Assembly: GCA_007258455.2 (NCBI GenBank)
Contig: VDFB02373365.1
Coordinates: 221,682,552-221,746,551 of the forward strand
DNA: 64,000 nucleotides
Origin: Sequoia sempervirens
Lineage: Eukaryota > Streptophyta > Pinopsida > Cupressales > Cupressaceae
Direction: 5' to 3'
In this document: positions 21,508-34,099 of the stretch, piece by piece
How the letters are laid out: each line of letters opens with the position of its first letter
Position numbering within the stretch: position 1 is the first letter of the stretch
Program-made: the position numbers and the translations under genes
The notes under the pieces: generated by a model
Databases searched by the model: none
Told to the model about the DNA's origin: nothing
The model's input: only the letters and a program-made list of their open reading frames with translations

Positions 21508-22702
21508 TGTAATCAAGGGAAAATCAGATTTGTTAAAGGGTTAGCACAATAACATTAAAATCCATTGAAGTAACAAAGTACAAAGGAAATGAAATGAAAA
21601 TAAAAAGGAACAATGTTACCATAAATCTTCATCTTCCATGCTTCACCTTTGTTACACCTTCAAGTTTGTAGCAAATAGAACGAGGCCCTCAGATTTCAAA
21701 TGAGCACCTAGACTAATGTCAAAGCCCTATGCAAAGGTTGAAGGATTTGTATAAAAGTAATGACCTCACAATAGACTAAAATGACAATGACTGCAAATGA
21801 TAATAATAACCTCAGTTGACAGAATGAGCATGAGATCCCAAAATAAGAACAAAATTGTCATTTTATAAAAACTGCAATTTTGAATGTGTGGCTAGGATGA
21901 GAAGATGACAAATACCCTAGAATCAATGGTCAAGATTGAATGTTGTAGTATGGAATAGGGTTAGGTCAAAATTAGGACAATGACAAGAAATGAATGGCCA
22001 AGATTGAATTATAAAATAATTCAATCAAGGGCTGGAATTAAATGAGATGTTAGGAGATAAGATTTGATTTGGAAGATAAGATTGGCACAGACAAAGAGGT
22101 TGCTGGAGAAATTAAATAATAAAATTATTTAATTTAGGTGACCAATGAATAATTAAATAATAAAGATATTATTTAATTATGGAGGAATGTGACAAAAGAA
22201 TCATTTTGAATTAAATAATGATTTAATTCAACATTCAAGAGAGTGGACTAAATCAAATAAATTAAATTTATTTAATTTAATGAGAGAAGAGGTTGAGGAA
22301 TAATTAAATAATTATTTAATTATAGTGGGAAGTGGACAAAAATTAAATAAATAAGAATTTATTTAATTTTAGAAAGAAGGGGACTTAATTAGTGACGTAA
22401 TTAAATAAATGAAATTTATTTATTTAATAATCAAGAAGAAATAAATGACCAAGGGGAATTAAATAAATTAAGAAATTTATTTAATTAAAGGAAGACTTTA
22501 GACAATTAATGACGTATTTAATAAATAAACTTTATTTATTTAATAATCATGAGGAATAAATGACATGAATTAATTAAATAATTATGAATTATTTAATCAA
22601 TAGTCGAATGTGGATCAAGGACATAATTAAATGACTTAATTATGCTAGGACGAAAGTGGTAAAATGAAGCTTGCAAGCCTAGGTCATTTTTAGGTGTTTA
22701 CA
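21508..22702 (-). repeat. E2 5' LTR (right copy)
   Basis: 1195 bp, TGTAATC...TTTACA on the plus strand, paired with 4524-5717 and carrying the same palindrome array (about 22107-22600). The minus-strand TATAAAA near 21860-21870 is a candidate promoter for gag-pol RNA. Confidence 0.95.
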
Positions 22703-22707
22703 TTTTG

Positions 22708-22985
22708 CATTTGCATTCAAGCACATAGTCAAGTCTTTCATTTAGTTGTATCAAAAGCCATCAAGGAGCATACAAACCAAATCAAAATCAAGGGCCAACC
22801 AAGGAGTTTTAGCTGCAAAAGGGAGGTATATCTATTTAGTATCATTTTACACTTTTCCTCTTTGCATTTACAAATTTCTTAGGCTAATCTTGAGGTGTTT
22901 CTTTATGTTTTTCCATGGCATTTTAGTTGCTTAGAATAGGTTAGACATTTTGATATCACACACTGAATCAACTTACACATTCTCA
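22708..22985 (+). repeat. E1 LTR, second part
   Basis: This directly continues the E1 LTR after the E2 target duplication. It is transcribed-leader-like DNA about 90 bp downstream of the E1 TATA box once E2 is removed. The 3' boundary is uncertain; a CA near 22976-22988 would give an LTR of about 1.25 kb. No paired LTR is in the window. Confidence 0.5.
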
Positions 22986-23099
22986 TGAGCACTGTACCGG
23001 TGACAAAAGATATGCCATAAAAACAATATGCTTACTTGTTAGGATTGAACCATCCACCTGTTAGAATAGAAAATAGAAGTCACTATTCAAAGTTATGTA

Positions 23100-24120
23100 A
23101 ATAATAAAGAGAAATCCTATCTCGAAAATATTTTGAAAGGAATTTTTTCATATATTGCCTTATTTGCTAATAGATCTGCCTGACCATTTGCCTCTCTAAA
23201 ACAATGTTAAATTTGGAATGAAGATAATTTTGTGAGCAGAGACTAAATGTGGTTTAGAAGATAATTCAAATGCCAAGAAGAAGAGGATCAATTTGAGATT
23301 GTAGAGACCACCACCATTGAATCCCCTTCGATTAAAATCTGGGGTAAAGATAAATTTATTGCTAATTCCAAGCCCGATCTAAGAGTGTTGAACTTAGCCA
23401 TGTTATTAGTGTCATTAGGAAGAGCAAAACACACTGCACCAATAAAGTTTCCTTGCAAATCTCTAAGTACTAACGCAATACCATACTTCCTAGGGTTGGC
23501 CCTAGAGGCACCATCAAATTTTAATTTAATGAAATCTCTTGGAGGGGGGAGCCATTTTACCATCCTTCTGTTCATAGTAGAACTCTGGTTTTGAATTGAA
23601 CTAATATTGGGAAGTTTAATAAGATTCCAATTCTTTAAGATGAAGGCATCCCAAGAGGAGAACACCTTACTTTTTTGTTCATTTCTATAGGTGCTTGACA
23701 TCACTACCTCAAAAATGGAGATCTCAATCTTCTAAATGATTTTCTTTGCTTCCAACTTTGTTTTCTTGAAAATGTGATTATTTATTTCCAACCATAAGTT
23801 CTAGATGGCAATGGAGGGGGAGACTTCCCAGAGACATGGAAATCTCAAATTAGGCTAAAATTTAGGCCAACTTAGGAAATGACTTAAAATTGAGTTTTGA
23901 AGTGGGGTTGTCCAACCCAACTTCAACATCGTCCATGACCAACATAGATGTGCAAGATCACATCCAATGAGAAGATGGTCAGTAAATTCAAATGCATTAC
24001 CACACATCACACAAGGAAAAAGGGGGACTATCCCCAATCTTTCCAATCTCATTTTGGATAAAATTCTATCTTTGAGAGCCAACCACGCAAAAGCACCAGC
24101 TTTGGGAAGGATGTCAAGAC
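23100..24120 (-). pseudogene. LINE A ORF2 C-terminus: zinc-binding domain and RNase H
   Basis: The segment 24082-23855 has the zf-RVT pattern of plant L1-type LINEs (FPCVMCGNAFEFTDHLLIGCDLA with C..C...H...C spacing). The segment 23704-23288 has RNase H motifs (LKFDGASRANPRKYGIALVLRD, then IEGDSMVVV), and FREANGQADLLANKA at about 23205-23160 is the C-terminal RNase H motif in another frame. Frameshifts and stops separate the parts. The RNase H degrades template RNA during target-primed reverse transcription. Confidence 0.85.
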
Positions 24121-24502
24121 CCCAACAAAGGCTATAAGGCTAGAGGGTAGACGTTGTATAAGAAGAAAGTGAATTATAACCTTCCTTAACATTGTACTTT
24201 CCTGATTTAGACCTTATCCAAATAATTTCATATGGTTTATCAAAAACAAAAATCTATCTTTTTAACAATTCAACCTTGAGAAACTATTTTAAGTGTGCAG
24301 GAGCTGAAAGGAAGTTGACGTCCCTCCATTTTACCTAGTGAAGTGGATCCCTAGGATCAAAAACAAAATAGTCTTTCACCTTGTCACCCTAAAGAGATTT
24401 GAGGTCTATCACAATTTGTCCCCAATCTCCAATGCATCTGAGGGGTTGGTGCCCATTCTAGGCATCTTCCCAGAATAGAGCCTTTTTCCCTTTGTTTATC
24501 AA

Positions 24503-26260
24503 CTAGGAGAGATGGGGAAGAAGATAAAATCTACAGGAGGCAATGAAGTTCCATATTTTTAACCCAGGGGGGAGATCCTTTTGAGTAAAGATCCTTTCCC
24601 TTTCAAGGGAATCTAAGTATTTATATCTCATTACTTGACACCATTTTATGTCAAGTATAGAATAGATTTTCCAAACCAATTTAGCACCTAGTGCTTTGAT
24701 TTTCAAGAATAGGTCTCTTAAACCTTCCCCCCCATGAAGTTTGGATTCGTACATTGTTTCCCATGCAACCAAGGGTAATTTTTTCTTTTGTGTTATATTT
24801 TCAGCCCAAAAAATCTCTAAATTTTTTCTACAAAGTCATGCCTTTATCATGTGGGAGTTTCAGGATTGCCAGCAAGTATGTTGGAAGGGAGTGCAAGAAA
24901 ACTTTCATCACCAATTTTCTTGCAAGAGAGAGCCACCTTGATTTCCAAATCAAGATCTTCTTAGAAGTAGAAGAGATAACCTTATCCCAGAAGCCATGTT
25001 TTTCTTTCCCTGAAAAGAAGGGGATTCCCAAGTATTTGCATGGGAGGGAATCACATTGAAAACCCCAAAATTTTGAAATTTGCGTTTTAACCATGGGGTT
25101 AACATTGAAGAAGCATTTTTTTGATTTCTCTATATTAAAATATTGGTCAGAGAAGGTGCAATAATTTTTGAGGCACCTCTTAATCTCAATGGCTTCGTCC
25201 ATGGATGCATGTCCAAAAAGTAGGGTATCATTTGCAAATAAAGAGTGGGAGATTGGCATTGGGAAAGGTCTGACAAATATACCTTTCCAAAGATTATTGG
25301 ATCATGAAGCAATAATGGATCTACTTAAACCCTCAACCATTAGGATAAAGAGGGAAGGGGAGAGGGGGTGACCCTGTCTTACCCCTTATGTTTGAGAGAA
25401 TTGCCCAAAAGGGGAACCATTAACAATTATTGAAATACTAGTACCTGATAAACAAGAGGAGATCCATTTGCACTAGTTGTTAGAAAAACCAAATTTCTTA
25501 AGAACCACCAATAAGAAGTCCCAATCTACCTTGTCATAGGCTTTTTCCATATCCAGCTTTAGAACAATAGTGGGTGTTCTATAACTCAAATTGAGTGTAA
25601 AACATCGTGTGCCAAGATGACCCCTTTTGGAGTCTCTTTGCCTGGTACAAAGCCTCCTTGTTCTTCTGAAATGATGAATGGAAGATTTTTTCTAATCTTG
25701 ACGCTATCACTTTAGTGAAAATTTTGTAGATGGTGTTACACAAAGCAATAGGTCTGAAATCCTTAAAAGTTATGGGGTCTAATCTTTTAAGAATTAGAGC
25801 AATTAGGGTGGAGTTGAACTCTCTTAACACACTTTTATTTCTTGTTGATTCTTCCAAGGCAAGGAGGATGTCCCTCCCAACAAAATCCCAAAACTTTTAG
25901 AAGAACATAACCATGAAACCATAAGGGCCTGAAGCCTTATTAGCAGCCATGGAGAAAACTACATTTTTAACCTCCTCTAGGGTGAATTCTGACATCAGAA
26001 ATTTGTTGTGCTCTTCATTAACCAAAGAGGGGATGTTGTTCAGAAGTGCATTATTAATTAAATTCTTATCTTGCTTTCTTGGAGCCAAGAGATTTTTAAA
26101 AAAGGTAACAACTTCATCTCCAATGTCCTGTTTAGATTCCAAAGTATTCCCAAACAAGGATTGGATGGAAGCAATCCTGTTCAATTATCTTCTAAGTTTT
26201 GTAGATGCATGAAAAACTTCGTATTTATATCTCCCTCCTTTAACCAAGATTCACTCAGTT
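24503..26260 (-). pseudogene. LINE A ORF2 reverse transcriptase
   Basis: Blocks in order on the minus strand are the pre-RT region (ANKASGPYGF, 26184-25897), fingers (FRPIALCNTIYKIFTKVIASRL, 25857-25579), palm (HSLFANDTLLFGHA, 25259 onwards), then KYLGIPF and the thumb. The catalytic FADD appears as FAND, so the key Asp is lost. The tail (24772-24503) has the WETMYESKLHGGEGLRDL motif common after plant LINE RTs. Multiple stops and frameshifts are present. Confidence 0.88.
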
Positions 26261-26267
26261 TTTACTT

Positions 26268-27305
26268 CTAATAACATTCTTCCCTTACAAGAATTTCTTC
26301 CAATTCAACTTTTAGACTTTTTTCCTTAGTGTATAAGGGTGAGTCCACGCCTCTTTTAATTATTGTTTCATAAATGTTGGATAATTCTTGTTCCACCCTG
26401 GTTTTCTTTAAGAAGATATTCTTAAAATGATTGACATTCCAATCTTGAATTTTAGATTTCATGAATTTCAACTTTTTGTAAAGTTGGAACATTCTCGAGC
26501 CCTCAATGAATGGGATATTGGTCCACCGAGATTTGAGGAGCAGTAAAAATTCTACATCTCGAAACCACATTGCTTCAAATTTGAATCAATTCTTCTTTTT
26601 TGGTCTATCATCAAAAATAGATAACATTATCAGAAAATGATCCAACGAAGGTTTGGATTGATGAGGAAAAATACCAAGGAGCATTCAACCAATTTGTTGA
26701 TAACAAAAATGATCCAACCTTTCTGTTATCTGGGAAAAATGCTTACGCATATTAGTCCATGTAAAATTACCATTTTTTGGAGGCAATCATATAAGTTATT
26801 GCCAAGAATAAAGTTATTGAAATCATTCATTACTCTTACAAGGGGAATGATACCCTTGAATTCTATGAGGTGTTACAGATGGTGTTGAAATCTCCAACAA
26901 ATATTATTAGATCATTTTTAAGAGGGGCATAAATAGAGGAAGGTTGGTTCCATAGGTGTTTTTTTCCTGAAGTAGCACAAGGGCCATAAACATTGAAAAG
27001 CACAAAGCAATTATTGGATTTCAAGCATCGAGCCTAAAATTTGATTCAGTTGTCTTTGGACTCAAGAACATTTACCATAACATTATATTTGTTCCATAAG
27101 ATTGTGAGTCCACCTGAGGCTCCTTGAGCTAGGGAAGCACAAATATCCCAATTAGTCTAGGAGGCAAAAGCTTCAGAATTCAACTTGCTTGAAAGTTTTG
27201 TTTCTTGTAGTAATACAATATCTGAGGAGGTGCTTAAAATTTGACACTTAATTGTCATTTGTTAGGGACATTTAATCCCCTAGCATTCCAAGATAAAACC
27301 CTCAT
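26268..27305 (-). pseudogene. LINE A ORF2 endonuclease and linker
   Basis: ORF2 starts at ATG 27305-27303 with RVLSWNARGLNVPNK, the conserved start of L1-type APE endonucleases. ICASLAQGASGGLTILWN lies at about 27150-27090 and LIIFVGDFNTI at about 26910-26880 (catalytic GDFN retained). 26570-26268 is the coiled linker before RT. Several stops are present, one directly after VPNK. Confidence 0.8.
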
Positions 27306-27309
27306 TTTT

Positions 27310-27870
27310 CTCAAGGGGAGACTTTGTTTCCCCTCGTTCATGAGTTGTTTTCAGAGGTCTTACACCCCTCAGCCAACTCGGGCTGGAAATTTTGAATGGT
27401 TCAAGATAAACCTTTTTTTTTTGGAGGCAAATCTAAGGTTTTTTCCCAAAGTAGTTTGTATGCCAATTACAATCTCCAATTTCATTTTTTCACCATTTGT
27501 TTTCCTTCCCTATTTCCCTTTAGGGGAAACTAAAATCCCCGGATTCAATTTCTATTTGAGAAATTAGTGGACAAAACCAATGCCAATGAAGAGGAAGGAA
27601 CATCTTCAGTTCATCAAAGAGACTTTTTTGATAACCATATTCCCTTTTGACTCAGTTTGTGAGATAGGAGGAGGGAGATTAGTGTTATCAAGATCCTCCT
27701 CAAGAGCTAATTCATCTGCAACTTCCTCAATGAAATTCTCCGCCACTTTAACAAAGACTTCGTTGACAATGTTCATTAATATTTCTGACATCTACAAAAC
27801 CCTTACCAACTCTTCAAAGTGGGAAAGTGTTTTGACCGACTCCATAAGTGGGTCATTTTAGATTGTTTTG
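27310..27870 (-). pseudogene. LINE A ORF1 C-terminal remnant
   Basis: An acidic piece (ENFIEEVADELALEEDL) that corresponds by position and character to the acidic end of LINE B ORF1. The rest of ORF1 is missing, so LINE A is truncated at its 5' end near 27870, as is usual for LINE insertions. Confidence 0.5.
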
Positions 27871-28129
27871 AAAATTTTGGGGTTAGGTGTCAAAGTGGAG
27901 CCTCTAATCCAGGCCTAGCTTGGAGGCATCCTGATATAGGAAAAAAAGTTACCTATCTTGCAACAAGTATATGAGTGGAAAATGAGAAACCACCACAACT
28001 ATCCTATAAATATATAGATATGTTTTTCTTAGTCCCATGCAAATATGTTAGTTTAGAACCTTTCAATTATTGTACACCATTTTAGTGGTGCATCCAATTT
28101 CCAAACTAGTGAAACAAAAAACTTTGTAA

Positions 28130-28510
28130 GATGCATGCACAGTTGCACTCTTTACTCAAAGAAGAAATTAAGAAGCTATTAGAGGTTGGATTTGTTATAC
28201 AAATTTATTATCTAGAATGGATCACCAATATCAACCTTACTAGTAAAAAACCAAGAGAATAAGAGTTTCCATAGAATTCAAAGATCTCAACAAAGTACGC
28301 CCCAAGGATAATTTTCTACTTCAAAATATAGACATGATCATCAACCTTACCACAATACATGAGATTTTATCCATTATGATAATTTTTATGATATAATTAG
28401 ATTTCCTATTGACCCTAAATATCAATAAAAAAGAAACTCTAGCACTCCTTGGAGCACCTTCTCTATCTTAGGTCATGCCATTTCACCTTAAAATACAAGA
28501 GCTACTTATC
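28130..28510 (+). pseudogene. Ty3/gypsy reverse transcriptase fragment
   Basis: Plus-strand remnant with LLKEEIKKLLEVGFVIQIYYLEW, then IEFKDLNKVRPKDNFLLQNIDMII and HEILSIM. It aligns by eye with the E2 RT blocks from KAELKKLLDVGF to HEMLSLMDG, with stops and a frameshift. No LTR, PBS or other pol part is next to it. Confidence 0.8.
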
Positions 28511-28624
28511 AAAAAAGCAATAAAAGTCATATTTTTACTATTACTATTACTAAAGTTAAAAAGTGCTAAGAGTAAGATGGGGGGCCCTTGTAAGAGAACC
28601 AAGCCTTAGTCTTGTGAAGCTCTC

Positions 28625-30300
28625 ATGCAAAATTTTGAGCTCTGGGAGCTCTTTGAAAAAGAGGGCTACTCCCCTTTTTTCAAAGCCATGATATGCTTTA
28701 ATGATAAATTAGCATCTAAATTTGTCAATTCTTGGAAGAAGGGTGTGGTTACTATTGAGGGTGTGTGCTTTCGAGTTACAAAGTACCTAATTGTAAAAGC
28801 TACTGGATTGAGGTGTGAGGGTAAGCAAATTGAGAAGAAGAGAAATGAGAACTATGAAAGATTCATAGATGCTTTCCTAGAAAAAGGTGAAAAGTTGGTT
28901 AAGTTTCAAAATGGCTACAACAAGGACAGACTTCCAACACCTTGGGGATTGGTAAGTATCCATGTTATGAAGCATTTTACTTTAGAAGGTTATTTTCAAA
29001 CCATTAATGGTTATCATTTTTTTATTTTAAATCATATTAGACATGGGTCTAAGATAAACATGTCATTTTACTTTCTTTCCTTTCTCCAAAAATGCATATT
29101 AGATGGGGCCTACCCTCCCCTTCACTAGGGTTTAATCATGGATTTGTGTAAGTATAGTCTTTATGTTATCCTAAGAACAACTCGGGTAGGCAAAGCAGTA
29201 TTAAAATTCAAGAAATTGAACCCTCCCTTCACTTGTTATTGTTAAAGGTAGCCCTAGTTTTGGCCTCAAGCCCAGGGGTAAAAAGGTTGTTAAAACCAAT
29301 AAGGTGTCCTCTAGGGCTGCTACCCCCTCCTAATCTCAAGGATCTTCTCATTACAACCCTTGAAAAAATAAAAGGCTTTATTTTGTCTAGTATGAATTCC
29401 TCCCTGTTGCTTTCTGATGATAACAATCAAATCACTAATAGTCTATATGTCCATGAGGTCTCCCCTATTTAAATAAAGATGCCTCTTATCCAATTTTGCT
29501 AAAAACAAAAAGAGAAATCATTGTCCTACTAATAAAAAGGGTAGTCCCATCAACATTTCAAATATTGAAGGAGAGCAGAACACCATGTTGCTACTGGAGA
29601 AAATACTTCACTATCTTTAGAGGGCCAAAGATTAGATAGGTTGGCTAATCAACCAAAGGTAAGTAGGCTACCTCCTCCTCAAAATTGGAGGTTGAAGATT
29701 TTGAGGATGAGGAGTTCATCCCTTAGCATGAGGATTTTGAGGATGACATCCATAGTAAGGAATGGGTGGAGTTGATATAGATTGAGGCCTTAGAAGAATA
29801 TTTTGATGACATAGAGGAGAAGCTAGGTAATGGTAAGGAGGAGGAGCTACATGTCAAATTGTAAGGTTATGTTTATAAGGAGGACCCTAAAGCTAAGGAG
29901 GAATACATTGATGGTTATCAAGGTAATGAAGTGGAGGATGATGATAACCAAGATGAAGAATACAAGTTTTCTAGTTTTCCTCTTCACATTGATAATAAGG
30001 AGGTCGATAAGGAAGACATAGTTTCTAAAACAAGTAGTGAGAATGGTTTTCCTTCTCATTTGGAGAATTTACAACAAGAAGCAAAGGAGATGAAAGCCAA
30101 GATTGAAACTAACAATGAAAAGATCAAAAGAATGGAAATGAATACTACAGTCTCACCTTGGTCACCCATGGAATTATGTTGAAAGTGGTCATGGGGATTG
30201 CGTTTGGAAAATCTAAAATTAGTAAGCAAAAAAAGAAACTTGGTGCAGTTGAAGACCCTCAAGTGGCTAAAGATAATAGTAAAAAATGAAAGAAGGTCTA
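28625..30300 (+). pseudogene. Unrecognised repeat-borne gene family, member A
   Basis: An open frame of about 167 codons with a two-block globular region: first KFVNSWKKGVVTIEGVCF then IVKATGL; later LPTPWGLVSIHVMKHFTLEG then YHFFILNHIRHG. Decayed coding continues to about 30290, with a Glu/Asp-rich stretch (29680-30000), a short coiled coil (LQQEAKEMKAKIETNNEKIKRME) and a Lys-rich end. A T-rich tail and an A-rich end near 30545 follow. A second member lies at 63201-64000 with the same blocks. The layout, VxVxGxxFxV...GL then MKxxTLEG...YHFxLLNHxRH, recalls plant transposon-associated domains such as PMD or PF20167, but I cannot assign it. Function unknown. Confidence 0.55.
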
Positions 30301-30600
30301 GACTAAAGATGACTCAAAGGTATCACTAGATGCTAGAAGAATTGGGACTTGATTAATTAAGTCTCTTTTGAGTCCCTGGTGTTGTTTCTTTGTGTGCGGG
30401 TGTTTTTTTTTGGCTATTGTTTGTTCTTTTTTGCTATTCTTTCTATGATAGTAATGTGTGCCTTATAATTTCATCTTTTGGCCTACATTCCTTTGTTTTT
30501 TATTTTAGTATGTTGATATTTTAAACTCTTGGGTCATGTCTCTTTCCCCTTCTTAATTAATCAAAAACAACAAGAGAAGGCCACCCACAAGTTCTTGAGA
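30301..30600. other. Probable 3' UTR and end of family member A
   Basis: A T-rich stretch with gtttttttttggctattg ending in ttaattaatcaaaaacaacaag near 30545-30565. It looks like the 3' end of a polyadenylated retroposed unit. LINE B sequence follows on the other strand. Confidence 0.35.
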
Positions 30601-30699
30601 ATATATTTAAATATTTGAGAGAATACCAACACCCCCCATGGTTTTGGGAAAACAAAATCTATCCCAAGATAATAATCAAAGTTTTTTTATCTCCCATAC

Positions 30700-32260
30700 C
30701 ACTCAAAAAGAAAGATCTCATTATGTTCTTCAATTAAAAGAATAATTTGTTATGAATAAAAAAGTGAGACATCATGTAGGTTGGCATAGCTAATAGAACT
30801 AATTTAATAAGAAAATTCCTTCCAACCAAAGATAACCATTTAATTTTTCACATTGTGAGTTTAGATTGAATGAATTTGATCACTTTCTACCAATAATCAA
30901 TTTTTACTCCACCAAAAAAGAGGGGAACACCAAGATAGGGACTTGGTAAAAATTCTCTCTTAAAGCCAAAGTGTCTTTTTAGTCTTCGCATATTTTTTGA
31001 GGAAATGTGATTTTTTTTTAATTTCTTCTTATTTATTGCCTACTCAGATACACTACAATAATTAAACAAGGTATTCATAATCACACATGCTTCCAAATTA
31101 TTTGAAAAACCAAAGAGTAGTGTGTCATCAACAAATAGGTAGTGAGATTTTCAAACACCTCAATTCCTTTCTATGAACCTCTAACTATCTCCACTTTAAT
31201 GTTTCTACTTAGAGCCTCAGTTAAAACAATAGAGAAAGGGGGGGATTAGATCTCCTTTTATAATCCCTCAAGAAGGTTGGAAATAACCAACAAGAGTTCC
31301 ATTAACCAAAATTGAAAACCTTGCAGAAGATATGCATTTTAGTATCAAATTACACCAATCTTTGATAAACAAGAAAATATATTCAAAATATTTAATAAGA
31401 AAGACCATCTTACCCTATCATAGGCTTTCATCATGTCTATTTTTATAGCCATAGCTAGAGTTTTCCTTTCCTTGATTGAGTGGATTGTTTAATGAGAAAG
31501 AAGTATAACTTTTAAGATCTCTACTTGGAATAAAACCCCCTTGTTCAATTGAAATAATTCTTGGAATAATTATTACCACTTTAGAAGACAAATTCTTGGT
31601 TAACATTTTGTAGATAGTATTGCACAAAGATATTGGACAAAAATCTACAAAAGTATTTATCACTTTAAATTTCACGATGAGAGAAATAAATGTGGTATTT
31701 AACTCCTTTAACACTTTCTTGTTTCTTCTTACTTCTACTACCAGCCAAACATCCCTACCAATGAATTTCCATCACTTTTAGAAAAAAATGTGAGGGTATC
31801 CATCAAGACTCGGTGATTTCTCCCTATCCATGGAAAATTCTACCTTTTTTATTTCTTAAAAAGAGAAGGAATAGGAAAGAAATTATTGTTCTCTTTTTAT
31901 ACTAAATTTGGGATGTTTTCTAAGATTAACCTCTCAATATCAAGATCTGAGATATAATCCCCCTCAATATTTTATGGAATAAATTTACTGTCTCATTACA
32001 AATACCTTGATTATCAAAAACCAACACATTGTTGTCATTTTATATTTGAATAATTCTATCTCCTAAATTTAGTAGATGTATGAAATAATTTTGTGTTCCT
32101 ATCACTATATTTAATCCAAATTTCTCTAGATTTTTGTTTCCAAAAAAAATCTTCTCTTGCATAAAACTCATTAAGGTTTTCCAGTAATTATTTTTCCAAA
32201 AAGAAAGTATCCTGATCCATTCCAAAATTTACCACATTTAGATTTAAATTTTGTAATTTT
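30700..32260 (-). pseudogene. LINE B ORF2 reverse transcriptase (3' part lost)
   Basis: Minus-strand motifs are FCPISLCNTIYKMLTKNL and IEQGGFIPSRDL at about 31714-31500, then HYLFVDDTLLFGFS at about 31150-31100 with the catalytic DD kept. Coding decays before the zinc-binding and RNase H parts, which are absent next to the family A unit. It is more decayed than LINE A, with many stops. Confidence 0.8.
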
Positions 32261-32559
32261 TCTTCAATTTTGAGTTTCTATTCAAAAATATTCTTAGTTT
32301 TTTATTCCAATCTCTAATCTCATTTTTCACAAATTTTTACTTTGAAAATTACTAAAACATGTGAGAACAATTTACCCATGGAGCAAATTTCCACCATACT
32401 TTAGATTCCCCCAAAAATAAGTGTCTCTAAACCACAGTAAATCAAACTTAAACATGTTTTTCTCAGGGGCTTTATAGAACTTGAGTAACCTAGACTATTT
32501 TGCAGCCAAGAAGGAGAGAAAATAAGTCTATCAAGTCACTATGCATTATAGGAAAAGTT

Positions 32560-34071
32560 TGACCTCCTGTTAGACCATGTAAAAATTCCATTAACATGAC
32601 ACATTAATTAATTGGTTCATGTTAGTGAACTCCTTGAAGTCCATCTGACATTCAAAAAGAGATGTAATACCCCCAACTTTTCTTCTGATTTATAAATTAC
32701 TTTAAAATCTCCACCTACCATAACTAATTCATTTTTCATAGATCCCAGCTATCCATGCAATGTGTCGTAGAGCTTCTTTTTTTGTATTGGATTAGAGGAA
32801 CCATACACATTAATGACCAAAATATTAAGATCAAAGAGAATAATACAAAAAATTTCAAAAATCCAATTACTATTGATGCAGGAGCATCCAGGGGAACCAA
32901 GCAATCATGTACACCCAAAAAGAAATTTATTTTATTTTCCTAAATTTTGATGTGATGTTGGTCTTGTAGGCATGATGAATTTCTTGATTTTTCTTCCTTC
33001 AACAACCTTGAAAGGAAACCATTTCCTTACACTTGTTTTTGACATGAATTTCAATTGGAAAATCATTTCATTTGTTTTTTTTTAAAAAAAAATTATACTT
33101 GGGAAACAAAGTCCCTTAGTCAAGTTGGGAGATATTATATTTTATTCATTTGTAACTCCCTGGAATTTTAAATTGTTGACCATTAGTGCTAGAATCTTCT
33201 TGGTGCAAGTTCTTGAGGTAGTGGAATGATGGAGGAAATTTTTAGAAAAGACATTAAAAATCTTGCAGGAAAGGAATTACACGAGGAAAAGAAGAGAAAT
33301 CCCATGCCCAGAATGGAGGTAGAGATTTGACTAACATTTTGGGGAGAGAAAGATTGTTTGAGCCATGACTATGATACCTAGTTTCAGTAGATTGGGAATA
33401 ACTTTCTCATACGTTAATAAAATCGAGAATTTCAAAATGATCCAGAAAGATGAGAATGAGGCACACCAAACCCATAAGGCGTTTTAAAAGATTCATGATA
33501 ATCAAGGAGAAATGATGGAAAAAAGTAACAGGTTGGTGGAACTATAGTTATTTTTGGTGATTTCCAAAACTCTACCTGTGGGAGTTTGCATATGGGTTTT
33601 GAATCTTTCCTGTAGTTGATTGTAGTTGTAGATGGATCTTCCAATTTGAATTGAAATGTTGATTTTTTTGATAATGTAGACTTCCAGTATTTCATTAATG
33701 CAATAAAATATTCTATGCTAGAATTTTTATTTAAAAAATGTTTTAAGTGTTGATTTTGTGAAGGATGGCTACAACAATTGACAAACCTCTTTGGTTTCTC
33801 AATTGTTGACTACATCAATTATCCACAAAAAGTAGATCAAATTTCACCCTTTTAGGGGACCATATAACAACAAGACCCATTGAAGATCCCTTAGATTCCA
33901 CAACTTTAAAATTTCAACCATGCCATTGATCAAAGATTATTTTTCATTCTTTGAGCTTAATTTAGTTTCTTTGAGAAGAATATCAACACTATATAAATCT
34001 GCATGATGCTTAATTAAGTGTCTCTTGTTAGGAGCATTTAAGCCCCTAATATTCCATGAAAGGACCTTCAT
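32560..34071 (-). pseudogene. LINE B ORF2 endonuclease
   Basis: ATG at 34071-34069 starts KVLSWNIRGLNAPNKRHLIK, an excellent match to L1-type APE endonuclease N-termini. INVYGSSNP (about 32820-32770) and VGGDFKVI (about 32730-32700) are later endonuclease motifs. The frame is broken many times. Confidence 0.8.
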
Positions 34072-34099
34072 TGAAATCGAGTAGAGTTCTCCACTCTCT

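Larger units (their letters stand above)
4524..22702 (-). mobile_element. E2: 18.2-kb Tat-type Ty3/gypsy retrotransposon carrying an antisense PMD gene
   Basis: A full-length element with LTRs at 4524-5717 and 21508-22702, each TG...CA, flanked by the 5-bp target duplication TTTTG (4519-4523 and 22703-22707). On the minus strand the order is 5' LTR, primer site, 2.2-kb leader, gag, protease plus G-patch, RT, RNase H, a second archaeal-type RNase H, integrase, a 2.7-kb repeat-rich 3' region, then the polypurine tract and 3' LTR. The second RNase H and the CEYH...GHTTSNC gag knuckle mark the Tat lineage. A PMD gene lies on the plus strand near the 3' LTR. The element is disabled by about a dozen nonsense codons and a few frameshifts. 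By eye the LTRs differ at roughly 25-30 of 1190 sites, so it is younger than E4 and E5. Confidence 0.95.
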
